A stretch of DNA of 64,000 nt, taken from the NCBI GenBank assembly GCA_964457945.1, contig CAYWFX010000005.1, forward strand, positions 105,610 to 169,609, read 5' to 3'. Below, one piece after another: positions 17,556-25,746 of the stretch (its first letter is position 1; each line of letters begins with the position of its first letter). Under the pieces are notes generated by a model, which was not told the origin of the DNA, did not search any database, and saw only the letters and a program-made list of their open reading frames with translations. Origin of the DNA: PHAA01 sp964457945. GTDB lineage: Bacteria > Bacillota > Syntrophomonadia > Syntrophomonadales > Syntrophomonadaceae. A program made the translations under genes and the position numbers.

Positions 17556-18872
17556 ATGCTTGGCAAAATCAAGTGGGGTATTCATCCAGATACCCACAAA
17601 ACACCGACTGAAGGGAAAGCAATAGAAAGCAATGCAATGCCGCTTAAAGTGATTCTCCCAGTGCGCCAACATATTGGTGCACCTGGTGAGCCAATCGTGA
17701 AAAAAGGGGACATGGTCAAGAAAGGACAACTCATTGCAGCAGGTAATGCCCCGGTATCCAGTAATGTCCATGCAACAATTTCCGGTAAGGTTGTCGATGT
17801 TTCTGATAAACCGCATCCGGGTTTAGGGAAATGCTTAGCCATTACTATTGAAAGTGATGGTTTGGATCAATGGGAAGAGGGCCTGCCGCTTGAACGCGAG
17901 TGGAGCAGCCTTGATAATGCACAAATCGTAGAAATTATCAAAAATGCTGGTATTGTAGGCTTAGGTGGAGCAACCTTTCCCACCTATATTAAACTGACCC
18001 CGCCCAAGAATAGTCCCATTGATACGCTTATCATCAATGCGGCAGAATGTGAACCATTCTTAACTGCAGATCACAGGATAATGCTTGAATATACGGAGCG
18101 TATCGTCACGGGAATTCTAATAATTAAAAAAGTCCTGGCGGTAGATAAAGTGATTGTCGGGATCGAAGATAATAAAATGGATGCAGTAAAAACCTTGACC
18201 GCAGCACTGGCAGGACAAGCAGTTAAAGTTGTTGCAGTACCTACCAGATATCCGCATGGTTCAGAAAAAATGCTGATCAAGACAATTCTTAATCGTGAAG
18301 TCCCATCAGGAAAACTCCCGATGAGCATAGGCGTGGTAGTCCAAAATGTAGGAACAGCAGTAGCAGTATGCGACGCAGTCAGAAATGGTATTCCACTTAT
18401 AGAGAGAGTCGTTACCGTCAGCGGCAGCGCAATTAAAGAACCAAAAAACCTGAATCTTAGAATAGGAACAACCTTTGCAGATGCAGTAGAACAGTGCGGC
18501 GGTTACAAATACCCCCCTGAAAAACTAATAATGGGCGGACCGTTTATGGGCGTAACCCAGTATACCGCTGACGTTCCTATCATAAAAGGAGCTAACGGAA
18601 TACTGGCTTTCACGAAAGAAGAGATCAACGATGGACCAGAATCACCCTGTATTCGTTGCGGTCAATGCGTCGAGGCCTGTCCGTGCGGGCTGAATCCGAG
18701 CATGCTCAGTATACTTGGAGAAAGGGCACTGGTGGATGAAGCATTGACTGAATACCACTTGCTGGATTGCATGGAATGTGGCTGTTGTACCTATTTATGC
18801 CCGTCCAAACGTAAAATCGTCCATTATATCCGGTATACCAAAAAATTGTCAGCCCAAAAGGGAGGTAATTAA
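17556..18872 (+). CDS. rnfC: Rnf complex subunit RnfC (ferredoxin:NAD oxidoreductase)
   Basis: Peripheral NADH/FMN-binding subunit of the ion-pumping Rnf complex, 438 residues. The N-terminal GIHPDTHKTPTEGKAIE is typical. GGATFPTYIKL and INAAECEPFLTADHR form the FMN/NADH (Nqo1-like) part, and two [4Fe-4S] motifs CIRCGQCVEACPCG and CMECGCCTYLCP are at the C-terminus. ATG 17556 has GGAGGAGAGG upstream; a longer ORF from 17451 overlaps rseC and is rejected. rnfD follows directly. Confidence 0.94.
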   Translation: MLGKIKWGIHPDTHKTPTEGKAIESNAMPLKVILPVRQHIGAPGEPIVKKGDMVKKGQLIAAGNAPVSSNVHATISGKVVDVSDKPHPGLGKCLAITIESDGLDQWEEGLPLEREWSSLDNAQIVEIIKNAGIVGLGGATFPTYIKLTPPKNSPIDTLIINAAECEPFLTADHRIMLEYTERIVTGILIIKKVLAVDKVIVGIEDNKMDAVKTLTAALAGQAVKVVAVPTRYPHGSEKMLIKTILNREVPSGKLPMSIGVVVQNVGTAVAVCDAVRNGIPLIERVVTVSGSAIKEPKNLNLRIGTTFADAVEQCGGYKYPPEKLIMGGPFMGVTQYTADVPIIKGANGILAFTKEEINDGPESPCIRCGQCVEACPCGLNPSMLSILGERALVDEALTEYHLLDCMECGCCTYLCPSKRKIVHYIRYTKKLSAQKGGN

Positions 18873-19868
18873 ATGAGCACAGAAGAAGTTGTCCAGGAAG
18901 AGCAAATAGAAAAAATGATGGTATCATCATCGCCCCATATGTTTGCAGATAATTCGATTCAAAAAATAATGTGGACAGTTAACCTGGCCCTATTACCGGC
19001 CGTAATCTTTGCTGTTTATCATTTTGGAATGCCGGCCTTACAAACCTTAATTGCGGGGAGTCTATCAGCGGTTATTTTCGAAGCAATGACCCAAAAAATA
19101 TTGAAAAAGAAAATTACCGTAAGTGATGGCAGCGCATTTTTATGTGGATTACTTTTGGCCATGTGTCTGCCTCCTGCAGTCCCGCTCTTTGTTCCGATCA
19201 TAGGATCATTCATAGCCATCGTAGTAGCCAAGCACTCCATGGGGGGATTAGGCTATAACATATTTAATCCCGCTCATATCGGCAGAGCAGCCTTAATGGT
19301 TTCATGGCCAGTCCTGATGACAACCTGGACTGCGGTTACAATAATAGATACCACTACAAGTGCTACCCCTTTGAATATATTTAAACTACAAGGTTATGAC
19401 GCCTTGATAAACACTTTCGGAAGCCAGGCGGAACTATATAGATCCCTATTCTTCGGATTGCGAAACGGATGTATCGGAGAGACGTCAGTTATATTGCTGG
19501 TATTAGGAGGTTTAGTCCTAATCTACAAACACTTAATTGATTGGGTAGTTCCAGTGACGATGATCGCCACCGTCGGACTGCTGACTTGGCTGTTTGGTCC
19601 CCAGGGCTTAATGACCGGTGATCCACTATTTCATATGATGGCGGGCGGGCTTATCATAGGCGCATTTTTTATGGCAACGGATATGGTTACAACCCCGATC
19701 ACCAGAAAAGGCAAGCTAATATTTGCCGCTGGTGCAGGTGCAATAACAGTATTGATCAGACTGGTCGGAGGATATCCTGAAGGCGTGTGCTATTCAATCC
19801 TGTTAATGAACTGCGTAACCCCGTTAATCGATCGCTATGTACAGCCCACACTATATGGAAGGAAGTGA
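18873..19868 (+). CDS. rnfD: Rnf complex subunit RnfD
   Basis: Membrane subunit with covalently bound FMN, 331 residues, about ten TM helices. The flavinylation motif is in TTTSATPLNIFKLQ (conserved SATP; the FMN-accepting Thr is in this block). HSMGGLGYNIFNPAHIGRAAL and ATDMVTTPIT are family signatures. The ApbE encoded downstream is the expected flavin transferase. AGGGAGG precedes the ATG. Confidence 0.93.
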   Translation: MSTEEVVQEEQIEKMMVSSSPHMFADNSIQKIMWTVNLALLPAVIFAVYHFGMPALQTLIAGSLSAVIFEAMTQKILKKKITVSDGSAFLCGLLLAMCLPPAVPLFVPIIGSFIAIVVAKHSMGGLGYNIFNPAHIGRAALMVSWPVLMTTWTAVTIIDTTTSATPLNIFKLQGYDALINTFGSQAELYRSLFFGLRNGCIGETSVILLVLGGLVLIYKHLIDWVVPVTMIATVGLLTWLFGPQGLMTGDPLFHMMAGGLIIGAFFMATDMVTTPITRKGKLIFAAGAGAITVLIRLVGGYPEGVCYSILLMNCVTPLIDRYVQPTLYGRK

Positions 19869-19877
19869 AATTAGTCA

Positions 19878-20444
19878 ATGACAGAGGAACATACCGAAAA
19901 CAAAGACAGTATAGTAAAGATTGCACTTAATCTAGCCGGTGCCTGTATTGTATCCGGAATAATAATAGCGATAGTCTATTTTCTAACCGCCGATATTGCC
20001 ATACAAAAACAAATTGAATTAAACAATCTGGCCCTTAAGAACCTGGTAACGGAAGCTGATAAATATACCCCCATTGAGGGAAAAACCGGCTGGTATACTG
20101 CTACTAAAAATGGTAACGTGATTGCCTATGTAATTCCTTCCGAAAGTAAAGGTTATGCTGGCGCAATCAAGCTATTGGTAGCGGTCGGACCGGATAATAA
20201 AGTATTGCGATACACGATTCTTGAGTCCAAAGAAACCCCAGGTCTGGGAGATAAAGCAGCGAAAGCACCGTTCACAGAACAATTTGCCGGAAAAACATCT
20301 GAAAACCTTAAAGTAACCAAGGATGCAGGCAATAAAAATGATGTTCAAGCCATCAGCGGCGCAACCATAACCTCTAGAGCCGTGACCTTGGCTGTGAAAA
20401 ATGCAGTTGATGAAGCAAGCAGCCTTACGAAGGGAGGAAAGTAA
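19878..20444 (+). CDS. rnfG: Rnf complex subunit RnfG (covalent FMN)
   Basis: 188 residues: one N-terminal TM helix, then an extracytoplasmic FMN-binding domain. SGATITSRAV holds the Thr that ApbE modifies with FMN; ESKETPGLGDKA is the other family signature. It passes electrons between RnfD and the rest of the complex. rnfE begins one base after the stop. Confidence 0.93.
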   Translation: MTEEHTENKDSIVKIALNLAGACIVSGIIIAIVYFLTADIAIQKQIELNNLALKNLVTEADKYTPIEGKTGWYTATKNGNVIAYVIPSESKGYAGAIKLLVAVGPDNKVLRYTILESKETPGLGDKAAKAPFTEQFAGKTSENLKVTKDAGNKNDVQAISGATITSRAVTLAVKNAVDEASSLTKGGK

Positions 20445-20445
20445 G

Positions 20446-21072
20446 ATGAAGGGATTATGGAGTATATTTTCGAAAGGACTGGTCCTGGAAAATCCAATCT
20501 TTGTATTGGCATTGAGCCTTTGTCCTGCCCTGGCGGTAACCACTTCAGTGGTAAATGCATTAACCATGGGACTGACCGTTGCCTTTGTTATATCCATGAA
20601 CAATCTGATTGTTTCACTGGTCCGCAACCTGGTTAACCCCAAGGTACGGGTACCCATATATATTACTTCCATTGCTACGATTGTAACGGTGGCTGAATTA
20701 CTATTAAAGGCATTTGCGCCCCTGCTCTATAAAGAGTTAGGGATCTATCTATCGTTGGTTGTGGTATTTGCCATCATTTTAGCGAGAGCAGAAGTTTTTG
20801 CCTCCAAGCATACCCCCCTGCCGTCTTTTGTTGACGGGCTCGGAATGGGGTTTGGTTTTACCTTAGCAATGCTCATTATCGGAGTAATACGTGAGGTGCT
20901 AGGCAATGGAACCCTGCTGGGATACCAGGTGTTGCCGAGTTCCTATGAGCCGGCGCTCATAATGATTCTGGCACCGGGAGCATTTATACTCATAGGCTAC
21001 CTGGTAGGAGCATCTAACATTCTGATTAAACATATCGAAAAAGCTAAAGCATCGAGAGGTGAGACAATATGA
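20446..21072 (+). CDS. rnfE: Rnf complex subunit RnfE
   Basis: Integral membrane subunit, 208 residues, six TM helices. Seen: ENPIFVLALSLCPALAVTTS with the conserved half-channel Cys, then VRVPIYITSIATIVT, FADGLGMGFGFTLAM-like FVDGLGMGFGF and REVLGNGTLLG. ATG 20446 follows GGGAGGAAA; the in-frame 20401 start lies inside rnfG and is rejected. It overlaps rnfA by 4 bases. Confidence 0.93.
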   Translation: MKGLWSIFSKGLVLENPIFVLALSLCPALAVTTSVVNALTMGLTVAFVISMNNLIVSLVRNLVNPKVRVPIYITSIATIVTVAELLLKAFAPLLYKELGIYLSLVVVFAIILARAEVFASKHTPLPSFVDGLGMGFGFTLAMLIIGVIREVLGNGTLLGYQVLPSSYEPALIMILAPGAFILIGYLVGASNILIKHIEKAKASRGETI

Positions 21073-21647
21073 ACGATTATTTACTCCTCTTTATGGGAGC
21101 AGTTGTGGTTAATAACTTCGTATTGACAAGATTTTTGGGTTTATGTATTTTCTTTGGGGTATCCAATAACCTTAGCGCTTCGGCTGGGATGGGTATGGCA
21201 GTAACCGCTGTCATTACCCTGAGTTCAATGTTTGCATGGATCGTTCATCATTATATTTTGGTACCTTTTAATGTTACATTTTTAACTACGATTGTATTTG
21301 TCTTGCTGATTGCAAGCTTCGTGCAGCTGCTGGAGATGGTGGTTAAAAAATATACGCCGGCATTGCACAAAATGTGGGGCATTTACTTGCTTTTAGTCGC
21401 CACGAACTGTGTGGTACTTGGTGTTCCACTGATCAATGTTGAATCGAATTTCTCCTTGATGAAAAGTATCGTCAATGCGTTTGGTTCCGGGGTGGGATTT
21501 GCGCTGGCGATTGTTCTGATGGCAAGCTGCCGGGAGAAGTTAAGACTGGCGGATGTGCCGAAATCCCTCGAAGGATTGGGAGTAGCTTTTATTGTGGCAG
21601 GATGCCTTGCCTTATCGTTTTTCGGTTTTTCCGGAATGATCAAATAG
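21069..21647 (+). CDS. rnfA: Rnf complex subunit RnfA
   Basis: Integral membrane partner of RnfE with inverted topology, 192 residues. NNFVLTRFLGLCIFFGVS carries the conserved Cys of the membrane iron centre, and LLVATNCVVLGVPL the second. Six hydrophobic helices. The start ATGA overlaps rnfE. Confidence 0.93.
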   Translation: MNDYLLLFMGAVVVNNFVLTRFLGLCIFFGVSNNLSASAGMGMAVTAVITLSSMFAWIVHHYILVPFNVTFLTTIVFVLLIASFVQLLEMVVKKYTPALHKMWGIYLLLVATNCVVLGVPLINVESNFSLMKSIVNAFGSGVGFALAIVLMASCREKLRLADVPKSLEGLGVAFIVAGCLALSFFGFSGMIK

Positions 21648-21669
21648 AAAGGGAGGCTAAGAAAATAGA

Positions 21670-22506
21670 ATGAGTAGTGTTATTGCGATTATTGCTATTA
21701 TGGCTGGGGTAGGAATGTTCTTTGGGTTAGTTCTGGCCTATGCGAATAAAAAATTTGCAGTTGAAATGAATCCATTGATTCATGTAGTCGAGGATGCTTT
21801 GCCCAAGGGGCAGTGTGGTGCCTGCGGTTTTGCCGGATGCATGGCCTATGCCGAGGCAGTTGTTTTGGATAAGGATGTTGCTCCCAATCTATGTATTCCG
21901 GGCAAAAAAGCCGTAGCTGAACAGGTTGGCAAATTGACAGGAAAAGTAGCTGAAGCTATCGAACCCAGGGTAGCTCTGGTTAAATGTTCGCAATCTGTTA
22001 GTGCTGAGAGCAGTAAGTATATTTATGCAGGAATTGAAGACTGTTTGGGGGCAACTTTACTTCTATCCGGTCCCAAAGAATGCGAATATGGTTGTATTGG
22101 ATTGGGATCTTGTGTGAAGCAGTGCGTATTTGATGCCATTGAATTGAGTGCAGAGGGTTTGCCGGTTGTGAATAAGGAAAAATGTACAGGCTGCGGGAAA
22201 TGTGCAACAGCTTGCCCGAAGCATGTCATTGAAATGATTCCAATTGATGCCCATGTTGCTGTATATTGCAACTCGCTGGATAAAGGAGCAGTTGTCAGGA
22301 AGATCTGTAAAGTTGGCTGTATCGGTTGTGGTCTGTGCGGTAAGGCCTGCCCGTATGGCGCCATTAAAATGAAGAATAATCTGGCAGTTGTCGATTCAAG
22401 TATATGCATGGAAAAATGTGATGAGATCGTTTGTTTGGATAAATGTCCAACCAACGTAATTCGGACCTACAAGATTCCACCATTGGAAATGGAAAAGGCT
22501 ATCTAA
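21670..22506 (+). CDS. rnfB: Rnf complex subunit RnfB (Fe-S ferredoxin-like)
   Basis: Ferredoxin-interacting electron entry subunit, 278 residues: N-terminal TM anchor, then a [4Fe-4S] domain with CGACGFAGC, and two C-terminal ferredoxin clusters CTGCGKCATACPKH and CIGCGLCGKACPYG. An extra Cys-rich tail (CMEKCDEIVCLDKC) follows. It closes the canonical rnfCDGEAB order. GGGAGG lies in the gap after rnfA. Confidence 0.93.
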   Translation: MSSVIAIIAIMAGVGMFFGLVLAYANKKFAVEMNPLIHVVEDALPKGQCGACGFAGCMAYAEAVVLDKDVAPNLCIPGKKAVAEQVGKLTGKVAEAIEPRVALVKCSQSVSAESSKYIYAGIEDCLGATLLLSGPKECEYGCIGLGSCVKQCVFDAIELSAEGLPVVNKEKCTGCGKCATACPKHVIEMIPIDAHVAVYCNSLDKGAVVRKICKVGCIGCGLCGKACPYGAIKMKNNLAVVDSSICMEKCDEIVCLDKCPTNVIRTYKIPPLEMEKAI

Positions 22507-22558
22507 TTAAATATAAATTGTAGAGACTAATAACAACCTTGAACATGGGGAACTGGAC

Positions 22559-23596
22559 ATGATAAAACGTATTTATATACTCTTAATTTTGAGCATATTA
22601 GTCTTTTCAACAGGTTGTGATATTGGTCAACAGAAACCAGTTCAATCCGAGGACTTTGCATTGGGTACCATCATTAATCAGCAAGTATATGGAGCAAATG
22701 CCAAAAAGTCCTCGGAAGAAGTATCGGCCAAGATAAAAGAACTGGATGCGTTGTGGACAATAAACAGCCTGGGTGGGGATATAAATAAACTTAATAATAA
22801 CGCGGGTCAAGGATATGTTGAATTAAACCCGGAAACAATCAGCATATTAAAAGAGGCCCGGAAGATTTCAGATTTAAGTGGCGGGGCTGCCTTTGATATA
22901 ACTGTGGCCCCGCTTGTTAAAGCTTGGGGTGTTGGCACCGACAACCCTCAGGTTCCAGTAGATGATGTCCTGAAGAAGCTCGTTTCTCTCGTTAATTATC
23001 AAGATGTTCTGGTTGATGAAGCGACCAATTCGGCCAGTTTGCAAAAAACAGGCCAGATGGTTGATCTCGGTGGAATCGCCAAAGGCTATATAGGAGATAT
23101 GGCGATTGAAATATATAAGAAAAATGGGATAACTTCAGCCTTCGCCAATTTAGGGGGTAACGTTGTCGTGCTGGGCAGTAAACCCGATGGAAGTGCATGG
23201 AAGGTTGGTATCCAAAATCCTAGAGGTCAAAATGGCGAAATTGTTGGCGTGGTTAGCGTCGCTGATAAAGCAGTCGTCACTTCTGGAGACTATCAACGTT
23301 ATTTCATTAAGGACGGTAAGCGCTATTGTCACATTATTAATCCACAGACAGGTTATCCTGCTGACAGCGGTTTAATGAGTGTGACCATTATAGCCTCATC
23401 CTCTACAGAAGCCGATGGGATGTCAAAAGCTTTTGTTTTAGGTCTTGAGAAAGGGATGGAGCTGGTTAAACGTTATGGCCAAGCAGAAGCAATTTTTATC
23501 ACCAATGATAAAAAGATATATGTAACGCCGGGACTGCAAGCTAAATTTCAATTTGAGGATGCAACGAATGAATACACGTATATTCAAAATTGGTGA
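22559..23596 (+). CDS. apbE: FAD:protein FMN transferase ApbE (lipoprotein)
   Basis: Attaches FMN through a phosphoester to Thr of RnfD and RnfG outside the membrane. 345 residues; lipobox STGC near residue 20. Family motifs are DLGGIAKGYIGDMAIEIYK, FANLGGNVVVLG, VTSGDYQRYF and HIINPQTGYPADSGLMSVTI. It is co-directional 52 bases behind rnfB. Its end overlaps the next gene by 29 bases. Confidence 0.92.
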   Translation: MIKRIYILLILSILVFSTGCDIGQQKPVQSEDFALGTIINQQVYGANAKKSSEEVSAKIKELDALWTINSLGGDINKLNNNAGQGYVELNPETISILKEARKISDLSGGAAFDITVAPLVKAWGVGTDNPQVPVDDVLKKLVSLVNYQDVLVDEATNSASLQKTGQMVDLGGIAKGYIGDMAIEIYKKNGITSAFANLGGNVVVLGSKPDGSAWKVGIQNPRGQNGEIVGVVSVADKAVVTSGDYQRYFIKDGKRYCHIINPQTGYPADSGLMSVTIIASSSTEADGMSKAFVLGLEKGMELVKRYGQAEAIFITNDKKIYVTPGLQAKFQFEDATNEYTYIQNW

Positions 23597-23954
23597 TAAA
23601 ATATTAATTGTCAGTATAGCAGTAATTGCCGTTCTTTTTATGGCTTGGAATACTTATGGAGTAAGTCCTGGCCAACAAATCACGGCAGTTATCAAGCAGA
23701 ATGGCAATTTAATTAAACAGATTAATCTAAATGATCTTAAGAATCCTGAATATATTAATTTAAATAATGGAATTAACCAGGTTATCCTAGCTGAAAAAGG
23801 AAGGATCAGGTTTTTAGAATCAGATTGTCCGAATCAAACTTGTGTGAAAACCGGCTGGCTAACAAAATCAGGGGATAGAGCGGTTTGTATCCCTTCAAAG
23901 GTTGTCATAACCATTGCAGGTGACAATAAGCAAGTTGACATTTTTTCTTACTAA
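23568..23954 (+). CDS. NusG-domain-II membrane protein (EetA-like)
   Basis: 128 residues: one N-terminal TM helix, then an extracytoplasmic NusG domain II with the signature SDCPNQTCVKTGWL (paired Cys). Proteins of this type neighbour ApbE and Gx-transporter proteins in Bacillota, including EetA of the Listeria extracellular electron transfer locus (family knowledge). ATG 23568 has GAGG nine bases upstream and lies inside the end of apbE, which indicates translational coupling. Function unknown; an electron-transfer-linked role is inference. Confidence 0.78.
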   Translation: MNTRIFKIGDKILIVSIAVIAVLFMAWNTYGVSPGQQITAVIKQNGNLIKQINLNDLKNPEYINLNNGINQVILAEKGRIRFLESDCPNQTCVKTGWLTKSGDRAVCIPSKVVITIAGDNKQVDIFSY

Positions 23955-23966
23955 TCAGGAGAAGAC

Positions 23967-24485
23967 ATGAATAATAAAAAAAGAGATGCGGTCATCATAA
24001 TTCTAATTTGTAATGCGATCTTAATTTCGCTATTAGAATTAATTATTCCTATACCGATTCCTATACCTGGAGTCAAGCTCGGGTTGGGGAATATCATCAC
24101 CATCATTGCGATTGCCTTTCTAGATCTCAAGGATGTTCTAATCATCGTCTTTCTAAGGTGTGTAGTTGTAGCAGTTTTGAGTAAAGGAATTACCGTGCTG
24201 CCCTTTAGCTTGGCAGGGGGGCTTTTAAGTGCTGTTATAATGTGGCTGCTTTATAAAAAAATGTCACGCGTATTCAGTATCAAAGGAATTAGCATCATCG
24301 GTGCCATAGCCCATAACATAGCTCAACTGACGGTTGCTTCATTAATATTAAGAGAGACAGTCATCTTATATTATCTTCCCATACTCCTAATTTCCGCGAT
24401 TATTACAGGTTTAATAACGGGGAGCATCAGTGAGTTAACGGTTCGTGAGATTAAAAAAAGAGGCATTTTTTCAGAAATTATCTAG
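23967..24485 (+). CDS. Gx-transporter family membrane protein (EetB-like; 'heptaprenyl diphosphate synthase component I')
   Basis: 172 residues, about five TM helices. The motif IPIPIPGVKLGLGNIITIIA is typical of Pfam Gx_transp, often misannotated as heptaprenyl diphosphate synthase component I, with LPFSLAGGLLSAVIMW further on. It resembles an ECF S-component in topology and is EetB-like in context, with the NusG-II gene 13 bases upstream. An EcfT-like gene overlaps its end, which supports a transporter-like assembly. Confidence 0.75.
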   Translation: MNNKKRDAVIIILICNAILISLLELIIPIPIPIPGVKLGLGNIITIIAIAFLDLKDVLIIVFLRCVVVAVLSKGITVLPFSLAGGLLSAVIMWLLYKKMSRVFSIKGISIIGAIAHNIAQLTVASLILRETVILYYLPILLISAIITGLITGSISELTVREIKKRGIFSEII

Positions 24486-25272
24486 TTGTTCTCAGGGATG
24501 TGAATTTATTTTGCTTGGATATTCAGCTGATCTAAAAGGTGAAAATATTGAAATTGACGCAGGGATAAAAGCGTGTCTAGCCATACTCCTGGCTATTGCT
24601 GCCTCCTTTTGTAATAATGGGCTGGATTTGATTAATTTTACTCTATATTTGGTATTCATTACGGTATTTATTAAAAGTGATCTCCGGTTTATCCTTAAAA
24701 ATCTGATTTCTTATGGAGTAATTTTTGTATTTCCTTATCTTTGTGGAATATTATTATCTCTGTTGATGAGTAAGCTTTTTCCTGCACCAGCATATTTTAA
24801 TAATTTTGTTTTCGAAGCAGCATTTTTGAAAATGGTAAAAATATTTTTTGTTTGGTATATCTGCAGCTTATATTTTTTTACAACCTCTTTTGTAGCAATC
24901 ATGGATATGCTTAATAAAGCCTTTTTCCCCTTGAATTCATTAGGAATTCCGGTTGGAAAATATTTGAATATGACCATGTTTATAGTGAATGAATTAAACA
25001 AGTCAGTAACTCAATTTAAACAAGATGTATTAGAACAGGCACGGAATATTTTTAAAAATAATGACCTGGGTGTTAAAACAAAGTCTAAAGAATTATCCAA
25101 CATTTTGGTTACTTTTATCGCCAATTCCTTACAGCGAACGGATGAAATACAAAAGCAAGTTGAGCTAACACGTGTAAATGATTACCAATATAGATTAAGA
25201 ATTTCTAAAAACGAAATAATAGCAATCCTTAGTTTTATAGTCTTTCAATGGTTCTTTTTTGCGAATTTATAA
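24445..25272 (+). CDS. EcfT/CbiQ-like transmembrane protein
   Basis: 275 residues, at least five TM helices. The layout (short N-terminal segment, AGIKACLAILLAIAAS first helix, long amphipathic cytoplasmic region near LGIPVGKYLNMTMFIVNELN, final helix) resembles the T component of energy-coupling factor transporters. No cognate ATPase is adjacent. Start GTG 24445 overlaps the upstream gene by 41 bases; a TTG near 24510 is an alternative. Family assignment is tentative. Confidence 0.55.
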   Translation: MRLKKEAFFQKLSSCSQGCEFILLGYSADLKGENIEIDAGIKACLAILLAIAASFCNNGLDLINFTLYLVFITVFIKSDLRFILKNLISYGVIFVFPYLCGILLSLLMSKLFPAPAYFNNFVFEAAFLKMVKIFFVWYICSLYFFTTSFVAIMDMLNKAFFPLNSLGIPVGKYLNMTMFIVNELNKSVTQFKQDVLEQARNIFKNNDLGVKTKSKELSNILVTFIANSLQRTDEIQKQVELTRVNDYQYRLRISKNEIIAILSFIVFQWFFFANL

Positions 25273-25394
25273 CATTATTTACAAACCGCCATTAAGGTGT
25301 GGCGGGAGGAATTGAATTTATCATTTATGCAAACCCTTCAATTGATTACTTTGAATTATTTGATTATAATAAAAGCAAATTAAATATTACACCA

Positions 25395-25680
25395 AAGGCA
25401 TTGAAGAGAAAGAGTAAGTAACAATAGCTTTTACAGAGAACCCGGTTGCTGAGAATGGGCGAAGTAACGGTTACCGAATATGGTCTTGGAGCTGCGTACC
25501 GAGAAGATCAACTTTTAGGCTACGACGGGATCTCCCGTGATAGAGATAGAGTATCGGCAGTTCATTTCCTGCCCGCACTTGATAAGGTTCATTTCGTGAG
25601 GAATGGGCGAATTAGGGTGGTAACACGAAGTACAGCTCTCGTCCCTGAAAATTTTATTTCGGGGGTGAGAGCTTTTTTGC
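25395..25680 (+). promoter_or_regulatory. Methionine-type T-box leader of metG
   Basis: tRNA-sensing riboswitch. The T-box core AGGGTGGTAACACG lies at 25614-25627. It is followed by a terminator (GCTCTC...GAGAGC, 25634-25673, then a T run) that competes with the antiterminator. In the Stem I region the context GAAT-ATG-GTCTTGGAGC places an ATG specifier codon at 25480-25482, matching uncharged tRNA-Met and the downstream gene. The left boundary is approximate. Confidence 0.88.
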
Positions 25681-25746
25681 GTCGGCTATATCGTTAATAT
25701 AGCATGTTAACACACAAATCTAATTAAATGAAATGAGGTGTCAGAA

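Noticed and set aside
25446..25697. 83-codon open frame upstream of metG
   Set aside because: It lies wholly within the T-box leader; the sequence is explained by the specifier, T-box core and terminator, and no ribosome site precedes it.
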